Positions 1 through 7,567 of a stretch of DNA of 64,000 bases are shown in pieces; the stretch's first letter is position 1; each line of letters begins with the position of its first letter. The stretch is from positions 1 through 64,000 of the forward strand of contig JBBSHU010000004.1 of assembly GCA_038232455.1 (NCBI GenBank), given 5' to 3'. The notes below the pieces were generated by a model that was not told the DNA's origin, made no database searches, and was given only the letters and a program-made list of their open reading frames with translations. The position numbers and the translations under genes were made by a program. Source of the stretch: DATAQC01 sp038232455. Its GTDB lineage: Bacteria; Actinomycetota; Acidimicrobiia; Acidimicrobiales; AC-14.

Positions 1-170
1 CTCTAGGTGACTCCGCAGAAAGGGGTGTTTCCGATGATGCGCTTGCCGGAGCCGCAAGATCGCCGGGTGTCCGGACTCAAAAATGGTCGCCGAGGGGCCT
101 CTACGGGGCTTACAGGGCTCCATATTTCAGTGCATTTCATGCCGGCGACTTTCTGCTCGGTCACCTAGAG
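1..170. repeat. MITE-like imperfect inverted repeat (21-bp arms) ending in hemA
   Basis: The outer 11 bases at 1-11 (CTCTAGGTGAC) are the exact reverse complement of 160-170, and 15-21 (GCAGAAA) is the exact reverse complement of 150-156, so the 21-base arms match at 18 positions. The 128-base interior encodes nothing I recognise. The right arm overlaps hemA and supplies its last Leu codon and TAG stop. The left arm begins at window base 1, so its flank and any target duplication cannot be seen. It could be a small non-autonomous mobile element or a very long stem-loop. Confidence 0.5.
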
Positions 171-1418
171 GTCGAACAGGTCGCGAAGGGCGACGGACAG
201 TCGCTCGCCCTTGGGCGAACCAGCCGCGTCCTTGAGGCGCACGGTGGGCTCGTGCAACAGCTTGGCGACGATGGCGCGGGTGAGGGACTCGACGGCGTCG
301 GTCTGGCGCTCGTCGAGGCCGGCCAGCCGCGATCGATGCCGTTCGAGCTCCCCGACGCGTATCGCCTCGGCCTGGTGCCGGAGGGCGGTGACGGTGGGGA
401 CGACCTCACGGGCGGCCAGGTCGGCCGTGTAGCGGCTGAGCTCGTCGGCGACCAGGCCGCGAACTCGCACGACCTCCTTGCGGCGCTTGTCGAGCCCGGC
501 GTCGACGAAGGCCCGAAGGTCGGCCAGGTCGAGCAGGGTGATACCAGGGAGATCGCCGACGGCGGGGTCGATGTTGCGGGGCATCCCCAGGTCGATGACG
601 AGGAGCGGCCGGTCCGGTCGGTGGGCCTGGATGGCGGCCAGGTCTGCCTCCTCCACCACGACTCCCGGGGCTCCGGTCGACGAAAGCAGCAGATCGGCCC
701 CGGCCAGGGCGGTCGGAAGCTCGTCGAAGGGCACGGCTCGGCCGCCGACCCGCCCGGCCAGGGCGACAGCCTTGTCGAGCGTGCGGTTGACCACCACCAT
801 GTCGCCCACCTTGGTCAACGCCGACACCATGCCTTCGCCCATCTCGCCGGCGCCGAGCACGATCACCCGGCGATCCTCGAGGGGACCCAGGCGTTCACCG
901 GCCATGGCCACGGCGGCGTGGGCCAGCGAGGTGATCCCGTGGCCTATGGCGGTCTCGGTGCGGGCCCGCTTGCCGACCTCCAGGGCATGGCGGAACAGGG
1001 TCGACAGCCGGGGGCCGGCGGCGCCTTCGACCCTCGCCCGATCCCAGGCGTCACGGACCTGCCCGAGGATCTGGCTCTCGCCCACCACCAGGGAGTCGAG
1101 ACCGGCAGCCACGCCGAACAGGTGGGCGGCGGCGGTCTCGTCGGTGTAGGTGTACAGGTGGTCGCTGAACTCCTCGGGCGCCACGTAGGCCAGCTCCGAG
1201 AGGAAGTTGCGGACGTCCTGGGCGGCTCCGTGGTAGCGCTCGGCGACCACATACGCCTCCACCCGGTGGCAGGTCGACAGGAGCACGGCCTCGCTCACGA
1301 ACTCCCGGCCCAACAGGTCGCCCAGAGCCTTGGGGATGCGTGGCTCCCCGATGGCCATCCGCTCGAGCAGGTCGAGGGGGACGGAACGGTGGCTCAACCC
1401 TACGACGACGACAGACAC
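165..1418 (-). CDS. hemA: Glutamyl-tRNA reductase HemA
   Basis: This enzyme reduces glutamyl-tRNA(Glu) with NADPH to glutamate-1-semialdehyde, the first step of the C5 pathway to heme and siroheme, in the cytoplasm. The 417 residues match the family length. The N-terminal GLSHRS motif (7-12), the catalytic Cys50 in LLSTCHRVE, a Rossmann glycine motif (VLGAGEMGEGM, near 187) and a C-terminal dimerisation helix are present. The start overlaps the end of the precorrin-2 dehydrogenase gene by 19 bases, so rex, that gene and hemA form one operon. The final Leu codon and stop lie inside the inverted repeat at 160-170, so the natural C-terminus may have been replaced by an insertion. Confidence 0.96.
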   Translation of the reverse strand: MSVVVVGLSHRSVPLDLLERMAIGEPRIPKALGDLLGREFVSEAVLLSTCHRVEAYVVAERYHGAAQDVRNFLSELAYVAPEEFSDHLYTYTDETAAAHLFGVAAGLDSLVVGESQILGQVRDAWDRARVEGAAGPRLSTLFRHALEVGKRARTETAIGHGITSLAHAAVAMAGERLGPLEDRRVIVLGAGEMGEGMVSALTKVGDMVVVNRTLDKAVALAGRVGGRAVPFDELPTALAGADLLLSSTGAPGVVVEEADLAAIQAHRPDRPLLVIDLGMPRNIDPAVGDLPGITLLDLADLRAFVDAGLDKRRKEVVRVRGLVADELSRYTADLAAREVVPTVTALRHQAEAIRVGELERHRSRLAGLDERQTDAVESLTRAIVAKLLHEPTVRLKDAAGSPKGERLSVALRDLFDL

Positions 1419-2029
1419 GTCTCCAGGCGCTTTCTCGCGGACTCCAGGTCACCAGTGCGGATCAAAGCGAGCATGTCCGAGTCCAGCGCTTTCTGCCAGT
1501 CGAGATCTGCGGGACTCCGGCCTTCGGCCTTCACGGCCGCCCGACGGTCGGCGACCAGGTCGAGCAGGACCTCGTACTCCGGACCGATCTGGGTCCCCAA
1601 CTGCTCACGCAACCAACGAGCCATGGCCGGGCTGCGACCTCCTGTCGAGACGGTGACAACCAGTGTGCCGCGCCGGACGACCGAAGGCAGGGTGAACGAA
1701 CAATGGTCTGGGTCGTCGGCGCCGCACACCCAGATGCCGGCCTTCTCGCAGTCTAGGTAGACGGCCCGGTTGACGTCGGGCGAGTCGGTGGCGGAGATGA
1801 CCAGCCACCGACCGTCGACGTCACCCTTGCGGTAAGGCCGCTGGTCGACGGTGACCTCGGGCCAACCGCGGATCTCGTCGTCGACGACCGGAGACACCAC
1901 GTGGACCCGGGCGTCGCACACCAGAAGCCCCTCCACCTTGCGGGCCGCCACCGTGCCACCCCCAACCACCAGACAGGGGCGCCCGGCCAGGAGCAGGTTC
2001 ACCGGATAGGCGGTGTCGAGGGCGGCCAT
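1400..2029 (-). CDS. Precorrin-2 dehydrogenase (siroheme synthase N-terminal type)
   Basis: The 209-residue protein resembles the N-terminal half of CysG and Met8, which oxidises precorrin-2 to sirohydrochlorin with NAD and may insert iron to make siroheme. The NAD-binding motif VVGGGTVAARK lies near residues 18-28. An ADDPDH segment and a GRSPAMAR segment match the CysG N-terminal domain. The uroporphyrinogen methyltransferase half of CysG is absent. The ATG overlaps the TGA of rex as TGATG, which indicates translational coupling, and this is why the shorter start was chosen. With hemA next to it, the operon supplies tetrapyrrole synthesis, including siroheme for sulfite or nitrite reductases. 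Confidence 0.88.
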   Translation of the reverse strand: MAALDTAYPVNLLLAGRPCLVVGGGTVAARKVEGLLVCDARVHVVSPVVDDEIRGWPEVTVDQRPYRKGDVDGRWLVISATDSPDVNRAVYLDCEKAGIWVCGADDPDHCSFTLPSVVRRGTLVVTVSTGGRSPAMARWLREQLGTQIGPEYEVLLDLVADRRAAVKAEGRSPADLDWQKALDSDMLALIRTGDLESARKRLETCLSSS

Positions 2030-2949
2030 CAGCGGTCGGCTCCCCGGGCCTCGACCGGCGGGGTGTCGTCGTCGGTGAACACGACGACCGGGACCACGTC
2101 GGAGGCGACTCCCATGACCGCACCGGCCAGGGCACCCCGGCGCTGCTGGTGGTACGAGAGGATCTGCAACTCGATGGACAGGTCGACCTTGCGCACCGAC
2201 ACCCCGGCGGGGACGGTGACGATCGAAGGGGCGAAGTTGAGGATCGACGTCACCCCGGCCGCCACCAGTCGATCGGCCACGTTCTGGGCGGCACCGGCCG
2301 GCGTGGCGATGATGCCGATAGCGACTGCCTCCTCGGCGGCGATCGCCGGCAGGTCGTCGAGGTGGCGCACGACCAGATCCTCCAGTCGCTCGCCGACCTT
2401 GGCCCGGTCGGCGTCGACCAGGGCGACGACGCGGAAGCCCCGGGCGGCAAAACCGCCGTACCGGGCCAGGGCGTGGCCGAGGTTCCCGATGCCCACGATC
2501 ACCACCGGCCAGTCCTGGGTGAGCCCGAGGATGCGGGAAATCTGCAGGATCAGGTTGTCGACCTCGTAGCCGACCCCGCGGGTGCCGTAGGAGCCGAGAT
2601 ACGACAGGTCCTTGCGGACCTTGGCGGCGTTGACCCCGGCCATCTCGGCCAGGCGCTCCGACGAGACGGTGACCGTCTTGACGTCGGCCAGCTCGACCAG
2701 GCTCCGCAGGTAGACGGGCAGTCGAGCCACCGTGGCCTCGGGAATGCGCCGCTGGGTGCGCGCGTTCACCACTTGGACATCGTCCAGATCGGGAGCGCCC
2801 ATCTCGAGGTTGGCGTCCCACGGGGCTCCGGCACCCCCCGCCGCGGGGGGCACAGTCGGCGGCTGCGGTTCGGCACCATTGTCCGGTGCACGCCGCCCGG
2901 CGGAAGGCTCGCCGGGGGACCGCCCCTGGGGCGGGGTCTGGTCGGACAT
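2029..2949 (-). CDS. rex: Redox-sensing transcriptional repressor Rex
   Basis: Rex binds NAD(H) and represses respiratory genes when the NADH/NAD ratio is low. An N-terminal winged helix (about residues 58-125, with SERLAEMAG and KVRKDLSYLG) is followed by a Rossmann domain (VVIVGIGNLGHAL, near 157) and a C-terminal dimerisation helix. A Pro/Gly-rich extension of about 50 residues precedes the winged helix, and the 306-residue protein is longer than the usual 210-250. A TACACT hexamer lies 9 bases before the ATG, which supports this start on a leaderless mRNA. A Rex-like operator overlaps the -35 region, so autoregulation is likely. Coupling to hemA links heme supply to redox state, as in Streptomyces. 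Confidence 0.94.
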   Translation of the reverse strand: MSDQTPPQGRSPGEPSAGRRAPDNGAEPQPPTVPPAAGGAGAPWDANLEMGAPDLDDVQVVNARTQRRIPEATVARLPVYLRSLVELADVKTVTVSSERLAEMAGVNAAKVRKDLSYLGSYGTRGVGYEVDNLILQISRILGLTQDWPVVIVGIGNLGHALARYGGFAARGFRVVALVDADRAKVGERLEDLVVRHLDDLPAIAAEEAVAIGIIATPAGAAQNVADRLVAAGVTSILNFAPSIVTVPAGVSVRKVDLSIELQILSYHQQRRGALAGAVMGVASDVVPVVVFTDDDTPPVEARGADR

Positions 2950-2958
2950 CGTGGAACA

Positions 2959-2964
2959 AGTGTA
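2959..2964 (-). promoter_or_regulatory. Predicted -10 hexamer of rex (TACACT)
   Basis: TACACT on the minus strand lies 9 bases before the rex ATG, so the transcript would begin at or within a few bases of the start codon. Confidence 0.5.
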
Positions 2965-2971
2965 CGCCCCC

Positions 2972-2989
2972 TCGTGCGCATCTTCACAA
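2972..2989. promoter_or_regulatory. Candidate Rex operator
   Basis: The 18-mer reads TCGTGCG-CATC-TTCACAA on the plus strand. The actinobacterial Rex consensus is TTGTGAA-N4-TTCACAA. The right arm matches fully and the left arm at 4 of 7 bases. It covers the expected -35 zone of the rex promoter, the right place for autorepression. Confidence 0.5.
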
Positions 2990-3029
2990 GGTGGGCGCGT
3001 GGCCCCTGCAGGGGTAGATAGGGACGCTC

Positions 3030-4607
3030 CTAGGTTGGTGCTGACTGCAGGGTCTCGATCACGAGTCGTCGGGCCGAGACGATGCCGACGACGACCTCGC
3101 AGACGGCCAGCAGTAGGAGCGCGGGTGGTCCGTTCTCAGCTGGCCACCATGCCCACCAGGTATCGACCTGCAGGGAGTCGGCGAACCAGAACTGATTGGC
3201 CGCCAGATCTGCAGGCGGAGTGCCGAGAGAGTGGCCACGTCCGGCCAGCCGGCGGGTGGTGTTGGTGAGGGCCTCCCCGAAGTACCGAACCTGCAGCACC
3301 ATGGGCGCATAACGCAGCTCGAAGTTGTAATGGTCCAGGAATGCCCGCTGCCCTTTGGGCGTCGTAGGAACGGCGGCCCGGTCGGCGGCGATGACGCTCG
3401 GACTGGCTTTGATCGTGACTGCGTTGAAATAGGTCGTCACGCCGAAGAACCCTGGCAAAACCGCCCCGCCGACAGTCGCCAGGACGAATGCCCGCCGAAC
3501 TGTCCGATGCTTCCATCCCAGCGCAGCAGCAGCGCAGGCGATCGGGACGACGGGGAGCAGGTACCGGGGCCCGAATGACCCACCGCCCTCCCAGTCGTGG
3601 TAGCGGGCGAAGAAGAGCGTGGAGAGGACAAGGGGGGTGAGAAGAAGGGCTACCTCCGGAAGGCGTTTACGACGTACCACGACGGCGGCACCGATGGCCA
3701 CGAACACCGGGGGCGCGTACCACAGGAGGCCCTTTCCGGGGCTGGCAAGCAGACCATAGGTTCCCCTGACCAAAGGGGTGTCGAACACCGACGGCGGATA
3801 GCCCAGGTCGAACGGGCTCCCGAACCGCCACCACTGCACCAGGGCGAGGAGAGCGAACGTGGGTAACAACCCGGCCGCGATGTGCCCGAGTCGGACGGCG
3901 AGCGCGCGACGATCGGGTGGGCGAGGTACGAGCAGGCCGTAGGCGACGATGGCGGGGATCATGAGGACGAGGCTTACGCGAAACTGCATGCCGAGACCGA
4001 CCGCCGCGGCCGACGCCGTGAGGAGCCATGGCTGGCGTCGACGTGCGGCCCTGATCGCCAGCAAGGTGGCACCAGCCAGACACAGGCCAGTCGCGGGGTC
4101 GGAAAAAAAGGTCTTCGCCGATCCCCAGGCGAAGGTACCCACCGCGTAGCCGAGGGCGATGACGACCGCACCTCTGCGACCCGCGCCCAGCTCGAGGGCC
4201 AGCAGCAGCACGACCACCGCAGTCGCGGCGGTCACGAAGGAGTTCGTCGACGCCACCCCCAACCGCTGCGCCGTGTGGCGGTCGTCTCCTGACAGCCGGT
4301 CGACAAGGGACCCGGCCAGGTAGCCGGGTACGGCAAGTACCGAGTTTCCCAGGCCGTAATAGCCGACAAGCTCAGGAGGATCGCGATGGCTCTCGACGTA
4401 GATGATGGACAAGTCGGTGACGCGGAGGTCGATTTGGCGGTGGCCGTGCACCAGAGCGGACGTGGTGGCGAGCATGGTCTCCTCGTCCCTGGAGTAGAGG
4501 TGCCCGCCGGTCGAGAGCAAGAAGAGGCATGCCAACGTGAGGAACAACAGGACCGCCAGTCGACCAGCGGGATCGACTGGTGCTCCCCACCCGACGGTCG
4601 TGTTCAT
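3030..4607 (-). CDS. Polytopic GT-C-like membrane glycosyltransferase, putative
   Basis: The 525-residue protein has about ten to twelve hydrophobic segments and an acidic RDEE motif in the loop after the first segment. That layout is typical of GT-C (PMT/ArnT-like) transferases that use polyprenyl-linked sugars and face the outside of the membrane. No specific subfamily can be named. The ATG at 4607 was chosen, and another in-frame ATG at 4655 adds 16 residues. Neither has a clear Shine-Dalgarno site. The gene stands alone between rex and a divergent 7-TM gene. It could also be an O-antigen or arabinosyl-type transferase. Confidence 0.7.
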   Translation of the reverse strand: MNTTVGWGAPVDPAGRLAVLLFLTLACLFLLSTGGHLYSRDEETMLATTSALVHGHRQIDLRVTDLSIIYVESHRDPPELVGYYGLGNSVLAVPGYLAGSLVDRLSGDDRHTAQRLGVASTNSFVTAATAVVVLLLALELGAGRRGAVVIALGYAVGTFAWGSAKTFFSDPATGLCLAGATLLAIRAARRRQPWLLTASAAAVGLGMQFRVSLVLMIPAIVAYGLLVPRPPDRRALAVRLGHIAAGLLPTFALLALVQWWRFGSPFDLGYPPSVFDTPLVRGTYGLLASPGKGLLWYAPPVFVAIGAAVVVRRKRLPEVALLLTPLVLSTLFFARYHDWEGGGSFGPRYLLPVVPIACAAAALGWKHRTVRRAFVLATVGGAVLPGFFGVTTYFNAVTIKASPSVIAADRAAVPTTPKGQRAFLDHYNFELRYAPMVLQVRYFGEALTNTTRRLAGRGHSLGTPPADLAANQFWFADSLQVDTWWAWWPAENGPPALLLLAVCEVVVGIVSARRLVIETLQSAPT

Positions 4608-4752
4608 GAGGGTCTGATGGTCGGACGTCTTCACCGATAATTCGGTCCGTCTCATGACCACTGGCGTCGAGCTGCCATCTTGCGTCGCCTCGTCCCCGGG
4701 TAGCTCCCCACGTACCTGTGCCGATGCCGGGCGATGTCCGGGCCACTGTCGG

Positions 4753-4758
4753 TAAAAT
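4753..4758 (+). promoter_or_regulatory. Predicted -10 hexamer (TAAAAT) of the 7-TM gene
   Basis: TAAAAT, rare in such GC-rich DNA, lies 8 bases before the GTG at 4767 and indicates a leaderless start there rather than at the ATG at 4734, which lies upstream of the hexamer. Confidence 0.55.
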
Positions 4759-4766
4759 CGCCGTTC

Positions 4767-5540
4767 GTGTCCACCCAGTCGGCGCTGGCCGCCGCCGCCG
4801 CCCTCGTGGCGCTGGCCCTCGCCATGTCGACCTACGAGCGGTGGTTGGCCGCTCGCCGCCCCCACGAGCTGGCGTGGACGGTGTCGCTGGCCATGTTCTT
4901 CGTCGGGGCGGCCGCGCTGTGGTTCGGCGCAGCCAACGGGTGGGACGACGCCACCTTCCGAGTCTTCTACCTCTTCGGGGCGGTGGTCAACGTCCCGTTC
5001 CTGGCCCTTGGCACCGTGTACCTCCTGGGCGACCGACGGAAGGCCGACCGGTGGACGGCGGCGGTCGCCCTGGCCTCGGCCTTCGCCGCCGGCGTGGTGT
5101 TGGAGGCACCGTTGCGAGCACCGGTCCCCTCGGACCGTCTGCCGCAGGGCTCGGAGGTCTTCGGCGTGCTCCCCCGCGTGCTGGCCGCAGGGGCCTCGGG
5201 CGTGGGTGCCACCGTCGTGCTGGGGGGTGCGGTCTGGAGCGCGTGGCGCCTCTGGCGGCGTCGCCACGCCGGAGCCTCTCCGGTGCCCGCCGGGCGGCTG
5301 GCGGGGGCGAACCTGCTCATCGCTGCGGGCACCCTGGTGCTCGGCGCCGGGGGACTGTTCAACTCGGTGCTCGACGCCATGGAGGCCTTCGCCCTCACCC
5401 TGCTGGTGGGCATCGGCCTGATCTTCGCCGGCTTCCTGGTGGCCACCGCCGGGCCCCGAGTCCGACCGGCGCGCCAGGATCCGGCCGAGCCTGCGGAGAA
5501 AGAACCGGTTGTCGGCCGGGTAGGTGCCAGGTACAGTTAG
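4767..5540 (+). CDS. Hypothetical 7-TM integral membrane protein
   Basis: I do not recognise a family. The 257-residue protein has seven hydrophobic segments (about residues 4-24, 34-56, 64-89, 96-116, 132-160, 174-200 and 208-230) and a short charged C-terminal tail. It lacks a signal peptide and has no obvious metal or catalytic motif. The GTG start was chosen because TAAAAT sits 8 bases upstream, whereas an ATG 33 bases further upstream would lie before the promoter. It ends 53 bases before the FTR1 iron permease gene, but an iron-box-like operator between them suggests that the permease has its own promoter. A role in iron uptake is only suggested by position. Confidence 0.75.
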   Translation: MSTQSALAAAAALVALALAMSTYERWLAARRPHELAWTVSLAMFFVGAAALWFGAANGWDDATFRVFYLFGAVVNVPFLALGTVYLLGDRRKADRWTAAVALASAFAAGVVLEAPLRAPVPSDRLPQGSEVFGVLPRVLAAGASGVGATVVLGGAVWSAWRLWRRRHAGASPVPAGRLAGANLLIAAGTLVLGAGGLFNSVLDAMEAFALTLLVGIGLIFAGFLVATAGPRVRPARQDPAEPAEKEPVVGRVGARYS

Positions 5541-5559
5541 TAGCACCTGAGAGAGTTCG

Positions 5560-5578
5560 TTAGGGTCGCCTAACACAA
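5560..5578. promoter_or_regulatory. Candidate IdeR/DtxR iron box
   Basis: The 19-mer TTAGGGTCGCCTAACACAA matches the IdeR consensus TWAGGTWAGSCTWACCTWA at 15 of 19 positions. Its core is the perfect inverted repeat GTTAGG-N4-CCTAAC (5559-5574). It ends 15 bases before the FTR1 start, where iron-loaded IdeR would block transcription. Confidence 0.62.
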
Positions 5579-5593
5579 CCTTTCCCTGGCGAT

Positions 5594-6505
5594 ATGAAAA
5601 GGGACCAATCCTTGCTGGCCAACTTCCTCATCGGGTTACGGGAGGGACTCGAGGCGGCACTCGTCGTGAGCATCCTCGTCGCCTACGTCGTGCGCACCGA
5701 CCGGCGCCAGGCCCTGCGGTCGATCTGGCTCGGCGTCGGAGCCGCGGTCGCCATCAGCCTCGTCGCGGGTGCCCTGCTCACTTTCACCTCCCATTCGCTG
5801 ACCTTCAAGGCCCAGGAAACCTTCGGCGGGGTGATGTCCATTCTGGCCGTCGGCCTCGTCACCTGGATGATCTTCTGGATGCGCCGCACCGCCCGGCACC
5901 TGAAAGGTGAGCTCCAGGAGCGCATCGACGTTGCCCTGGCCATGGGCACCGGCGCCCTGACCCTCACCGCTTTCGTCGCCGTGGCGCGCGAGGGCTTGGA
6001 GACCGCCCTGTTCATCTGGACCGCGGTGCAGTCGACGGGGTCGACGTTCAAACCCGTGGTCGGGGCGTCCCTGGGTCTGGCCACCTCCCTCGTGCTCGGC
6101 TACCTCGTGTACCGCCGTTCGGTCCACATCAACCTGGCCAAGTTCTTCCGCTACACCGGCGCCGGCCTCGTGGTCGTGGCCGCCGGTGTGCTGGCCTACG
6201 GGATCCACGACCTCCAGGAGGCCGGCTATCTCCTGTTCGGGAACCTCGGCCACCGGGTCCTCGACGCCACCGGTGTCCTCCCGCCGTCGAGCTGGTGGGG
6301 ATCGCTGTGGAAGGGCCTGTTCAGCATCAGCCCGACACCGTCGCGACTGGAGCTGGCCGTATGGCTGACCTACATGGTGCCCACGATGATCCTGTTCCTC
6401 CGGGCCCCCAAGGCGTCCGGCGCGCCGCCGATGGCCCCGCGCGCCGCCACCGCTCCGGCACCGGCCGACGGCCGGGTACCGCAGTCCGTCACCCCCACCC
6501 GCTGA
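5594..6505 (+). CDS. efeU: FTR1/EfeU-family iron permease
   Basis: This inner-membrane permease imports iron and belongs to the FTR1/EfeU family. The 303 residues contain about seven membrane segments and both hallmark REGLE motifs, at residues 16-20 (LREGLEAAL) and near 135 (AREGLETALF), whose Glu residues bind iron. A disordered Ala/Pro tail of about 35 residues follows the last segment. It is followed 13 bases later by a cupredoxin lipoprotein that resembles the N-terminal domain of EfeO, so the pair looks like a reduced EfeUO system. No EfeB peroxidase is nearby. An IdeR-like iron box just upstream predicts derepression under iron limitation. Confidence 0.93.
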   Translation: MKRDQSLLANFLIGLREGLEAALVVSILVAYVVRTDRRQALRSIWLGVGAAVAISLVAGALLTFTSHSLTFKAQETFGGVMSILAVGLVTWMIFWMRRTARHLKGELQERIDVALAMGTGALTLTAFVAVAREGLETALFIWTAVQSTGSTFKPVVGASLGLATSLVLGYLVYRRSVHINLAKFFRYTGAGLVVVAAGVLAYGIHDLQEAGYLLFGNLGHRVLDATGVLPPSSWWGSLWKGLFSISPTPSRLELAVWLTYMVPTMILFLRAPKASGAPPMAPRAATAPAPADGRVPQSVTPTR

Positions 6506-6518
6506 GCACTGGAGCCCG

Positions 6519-6890
6519 ATGAGGCCGAAGATCCCCGTACGGCTGTCCCTCGTCGCCGGCGCGGCCGGTTGGCTCGCCCTGGCCGCCTGCACCTCGTCGT
6601 CGGGCACCAGCGGCCCGGCGGTGGCCGTCACCGCCACCGACACCGAGTGCCGGGTGGCCACCACCAGCCTCACACCGGGCAACCACACCTTTGAGGTCCA
6701 GAACACCGGCGGCCAGGTCACCGAGGTCTACGTCTTCGCACCCGGCGACAAGATCGTGTCCGAGAAGGAAGACATCGGACCCGGCACGAAGGCCCGGTTC
6801 ACGACCAAGTTGGCCACGGGCAGCTACGAGGTGGCCTGCAAGCCCGGCCAGAAGGGCAACGGCATCCGCCAGACCCTCTCCGTCTCTTGA
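6519..6890 (+). CDS. EfeO-type cupredoxin lipoprotein
   Basis: The 123-residue protein starts with a lipoprotein signal (LALAAC, lipidated Cys near residue 25) and continues as a single cupredoxin domain of the EfeO N-terminal type, with QVTEVYVF, EDIGPG and YEVACKPG segments. In EfeO this domain is thought to bind Cu or Fe and deliver iron to EfeU. The M75 peptidase-like domain of full EfeO is missing. It lies 13 bases after the permease gene and is almost certainly co-transcribed. Cys and Glu residues are the likely metal ligands. It probably acts as the extracellular iron-binding partner. Confidence 0.85.
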   Translation: MRPKIPVRLSLVAGAAGWLALAACTSSSGTSGPAVAVTATDTECRVATTSLTPGNHTFEVQNTGGQVTEVYVFAPGDKIVSEKEDIGPGTKARFTTKLATGSYEVACKPGQKGNGIRQTLSVS

Positions 6891-6967
6891 CCCGCTCATC
6901 CGGGTAGCGAGTTCCGGACATTCAGGCGGGGCTTGACTCAAGCTCTGGTCCCCCTCCCGCGGAAGGA

Positions 6968-6991
6968 GTTCAGGACAGTTCGTACCTGAAC
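6968..6991. promoter_or_regulatory. Perfect inverted repeat GTTCAGG-N10-CCTGAAC
   Basis: Seven-base arms match perfectly around a 10-base spacer, 73 bases before the CAP-remnant gene. No T-tract follows, so an operator is more likely than a terminator. I do not recognise the regulator. Confidence 0.4.
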
Positions 6992-7064
6992 ACATCACGA
7001 CTGGCGCTCGGTCGGAGTTCGTTCTCCGACCCGATCGGCAGTCGGGCTCCCGAGGGGATCCCAC

Positions 7065-7520
7065 ATGCACGCACGTCGGTTCATCGCGGCCCTGGCCACG
7101 GCGTCCATGCTCAGCTGTGTCGGCCTGGGTCTCGGGGCGGTGGTCCCGGGGATGGCGCTATCGGCCCCGCCGGCGGGCGCGACCACGTCCGACGAAGCGA
7201 ATCTTCTGGCCCTCACCAACCAGGCGCGGGCATCGGTGGGAGCGCCGGCACTGAGCCCCGACGCCGACATCTCCTCGGTCGCGGACTTCGAGGCGCCGGC
7301 CGGCAACAGCCGGGACACCACTGTGGCCGACCCGCAACCATCCCCCACCGTCGCCCCCCGACCCACCACGACCACGGCGCCTCCGCCCCCCGAGCCAACC
7401 CGCCCCGTTTCCGGCGGCCGTGACCCGGGCCCGGCCCCCGCTCCGGTCGCCGCAGCGTTGACGTTCAACTTCGTTCTCGGCGCCCTGCGGGCCCTGGACT
7501 CCGGGCACGGCCACCACTGA
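7065..7520 (+). CDS. Secreted Pro-rich protein with truncated CAP (SCP-like) domain
   Basis: The 151-residue product has an N-terminal signal peptide (about residues 1-40, cleavage near AGA-TT). Next comes a segment, ANLLALTNQARASVGAPAL, that matches the first helix of bacterial CAP/SCP domains. The domain stops after about 35 residues, before the conserved His and Glu cluster, and runs into a Pro/Thr-rich tail ending in GHGHH. No other frame carries the missing part, so this looks like an internal deletion rather than a frameshift. A GAGGGG ribosome site precedes the ATG. It may be a decaying gene or a short secreted peptide. Confidence 0.65.
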   Translation: MHARRFIAALATASMLSCVGLGLGAVVPGMALSAPPAGATTSDEANLLALTNQARASVGAPALSPDADISSVADFEAPAGNSRDTTVADPQPSPTVAPRPTTTTAPPPPEPTRPVSGGRDPGPAPAPVAAALTFNFVLGALRALDSGHGHH

Positions 7521-7554
7521 TCCCCGACGGGACATGGAGTCGCCCCGGAGCCGG

Positions 7555-7560
7555 TACCGT
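7555..7560 (+). promoter_or_regulatory. Predicted -10 hexamer (TACCGT) of the receiver gene
   Basis: TACCGT lies 7 bases before the GTG at 7568 and overlaps an alternative GTG at 7559, so the later start is preferred. Confidence 0.5.
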
Positions 7561-7567
7561 GGCGGTC

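Noticed and set aside
4608..5576. Upstream extension of the GT-C-like minus-strand frame across the 7-TM gene
   Set aside because: The extension has no hydrophobic or domain-like sequence and is antisense to a plausible membrane protein. The membrane part begins at 4607.
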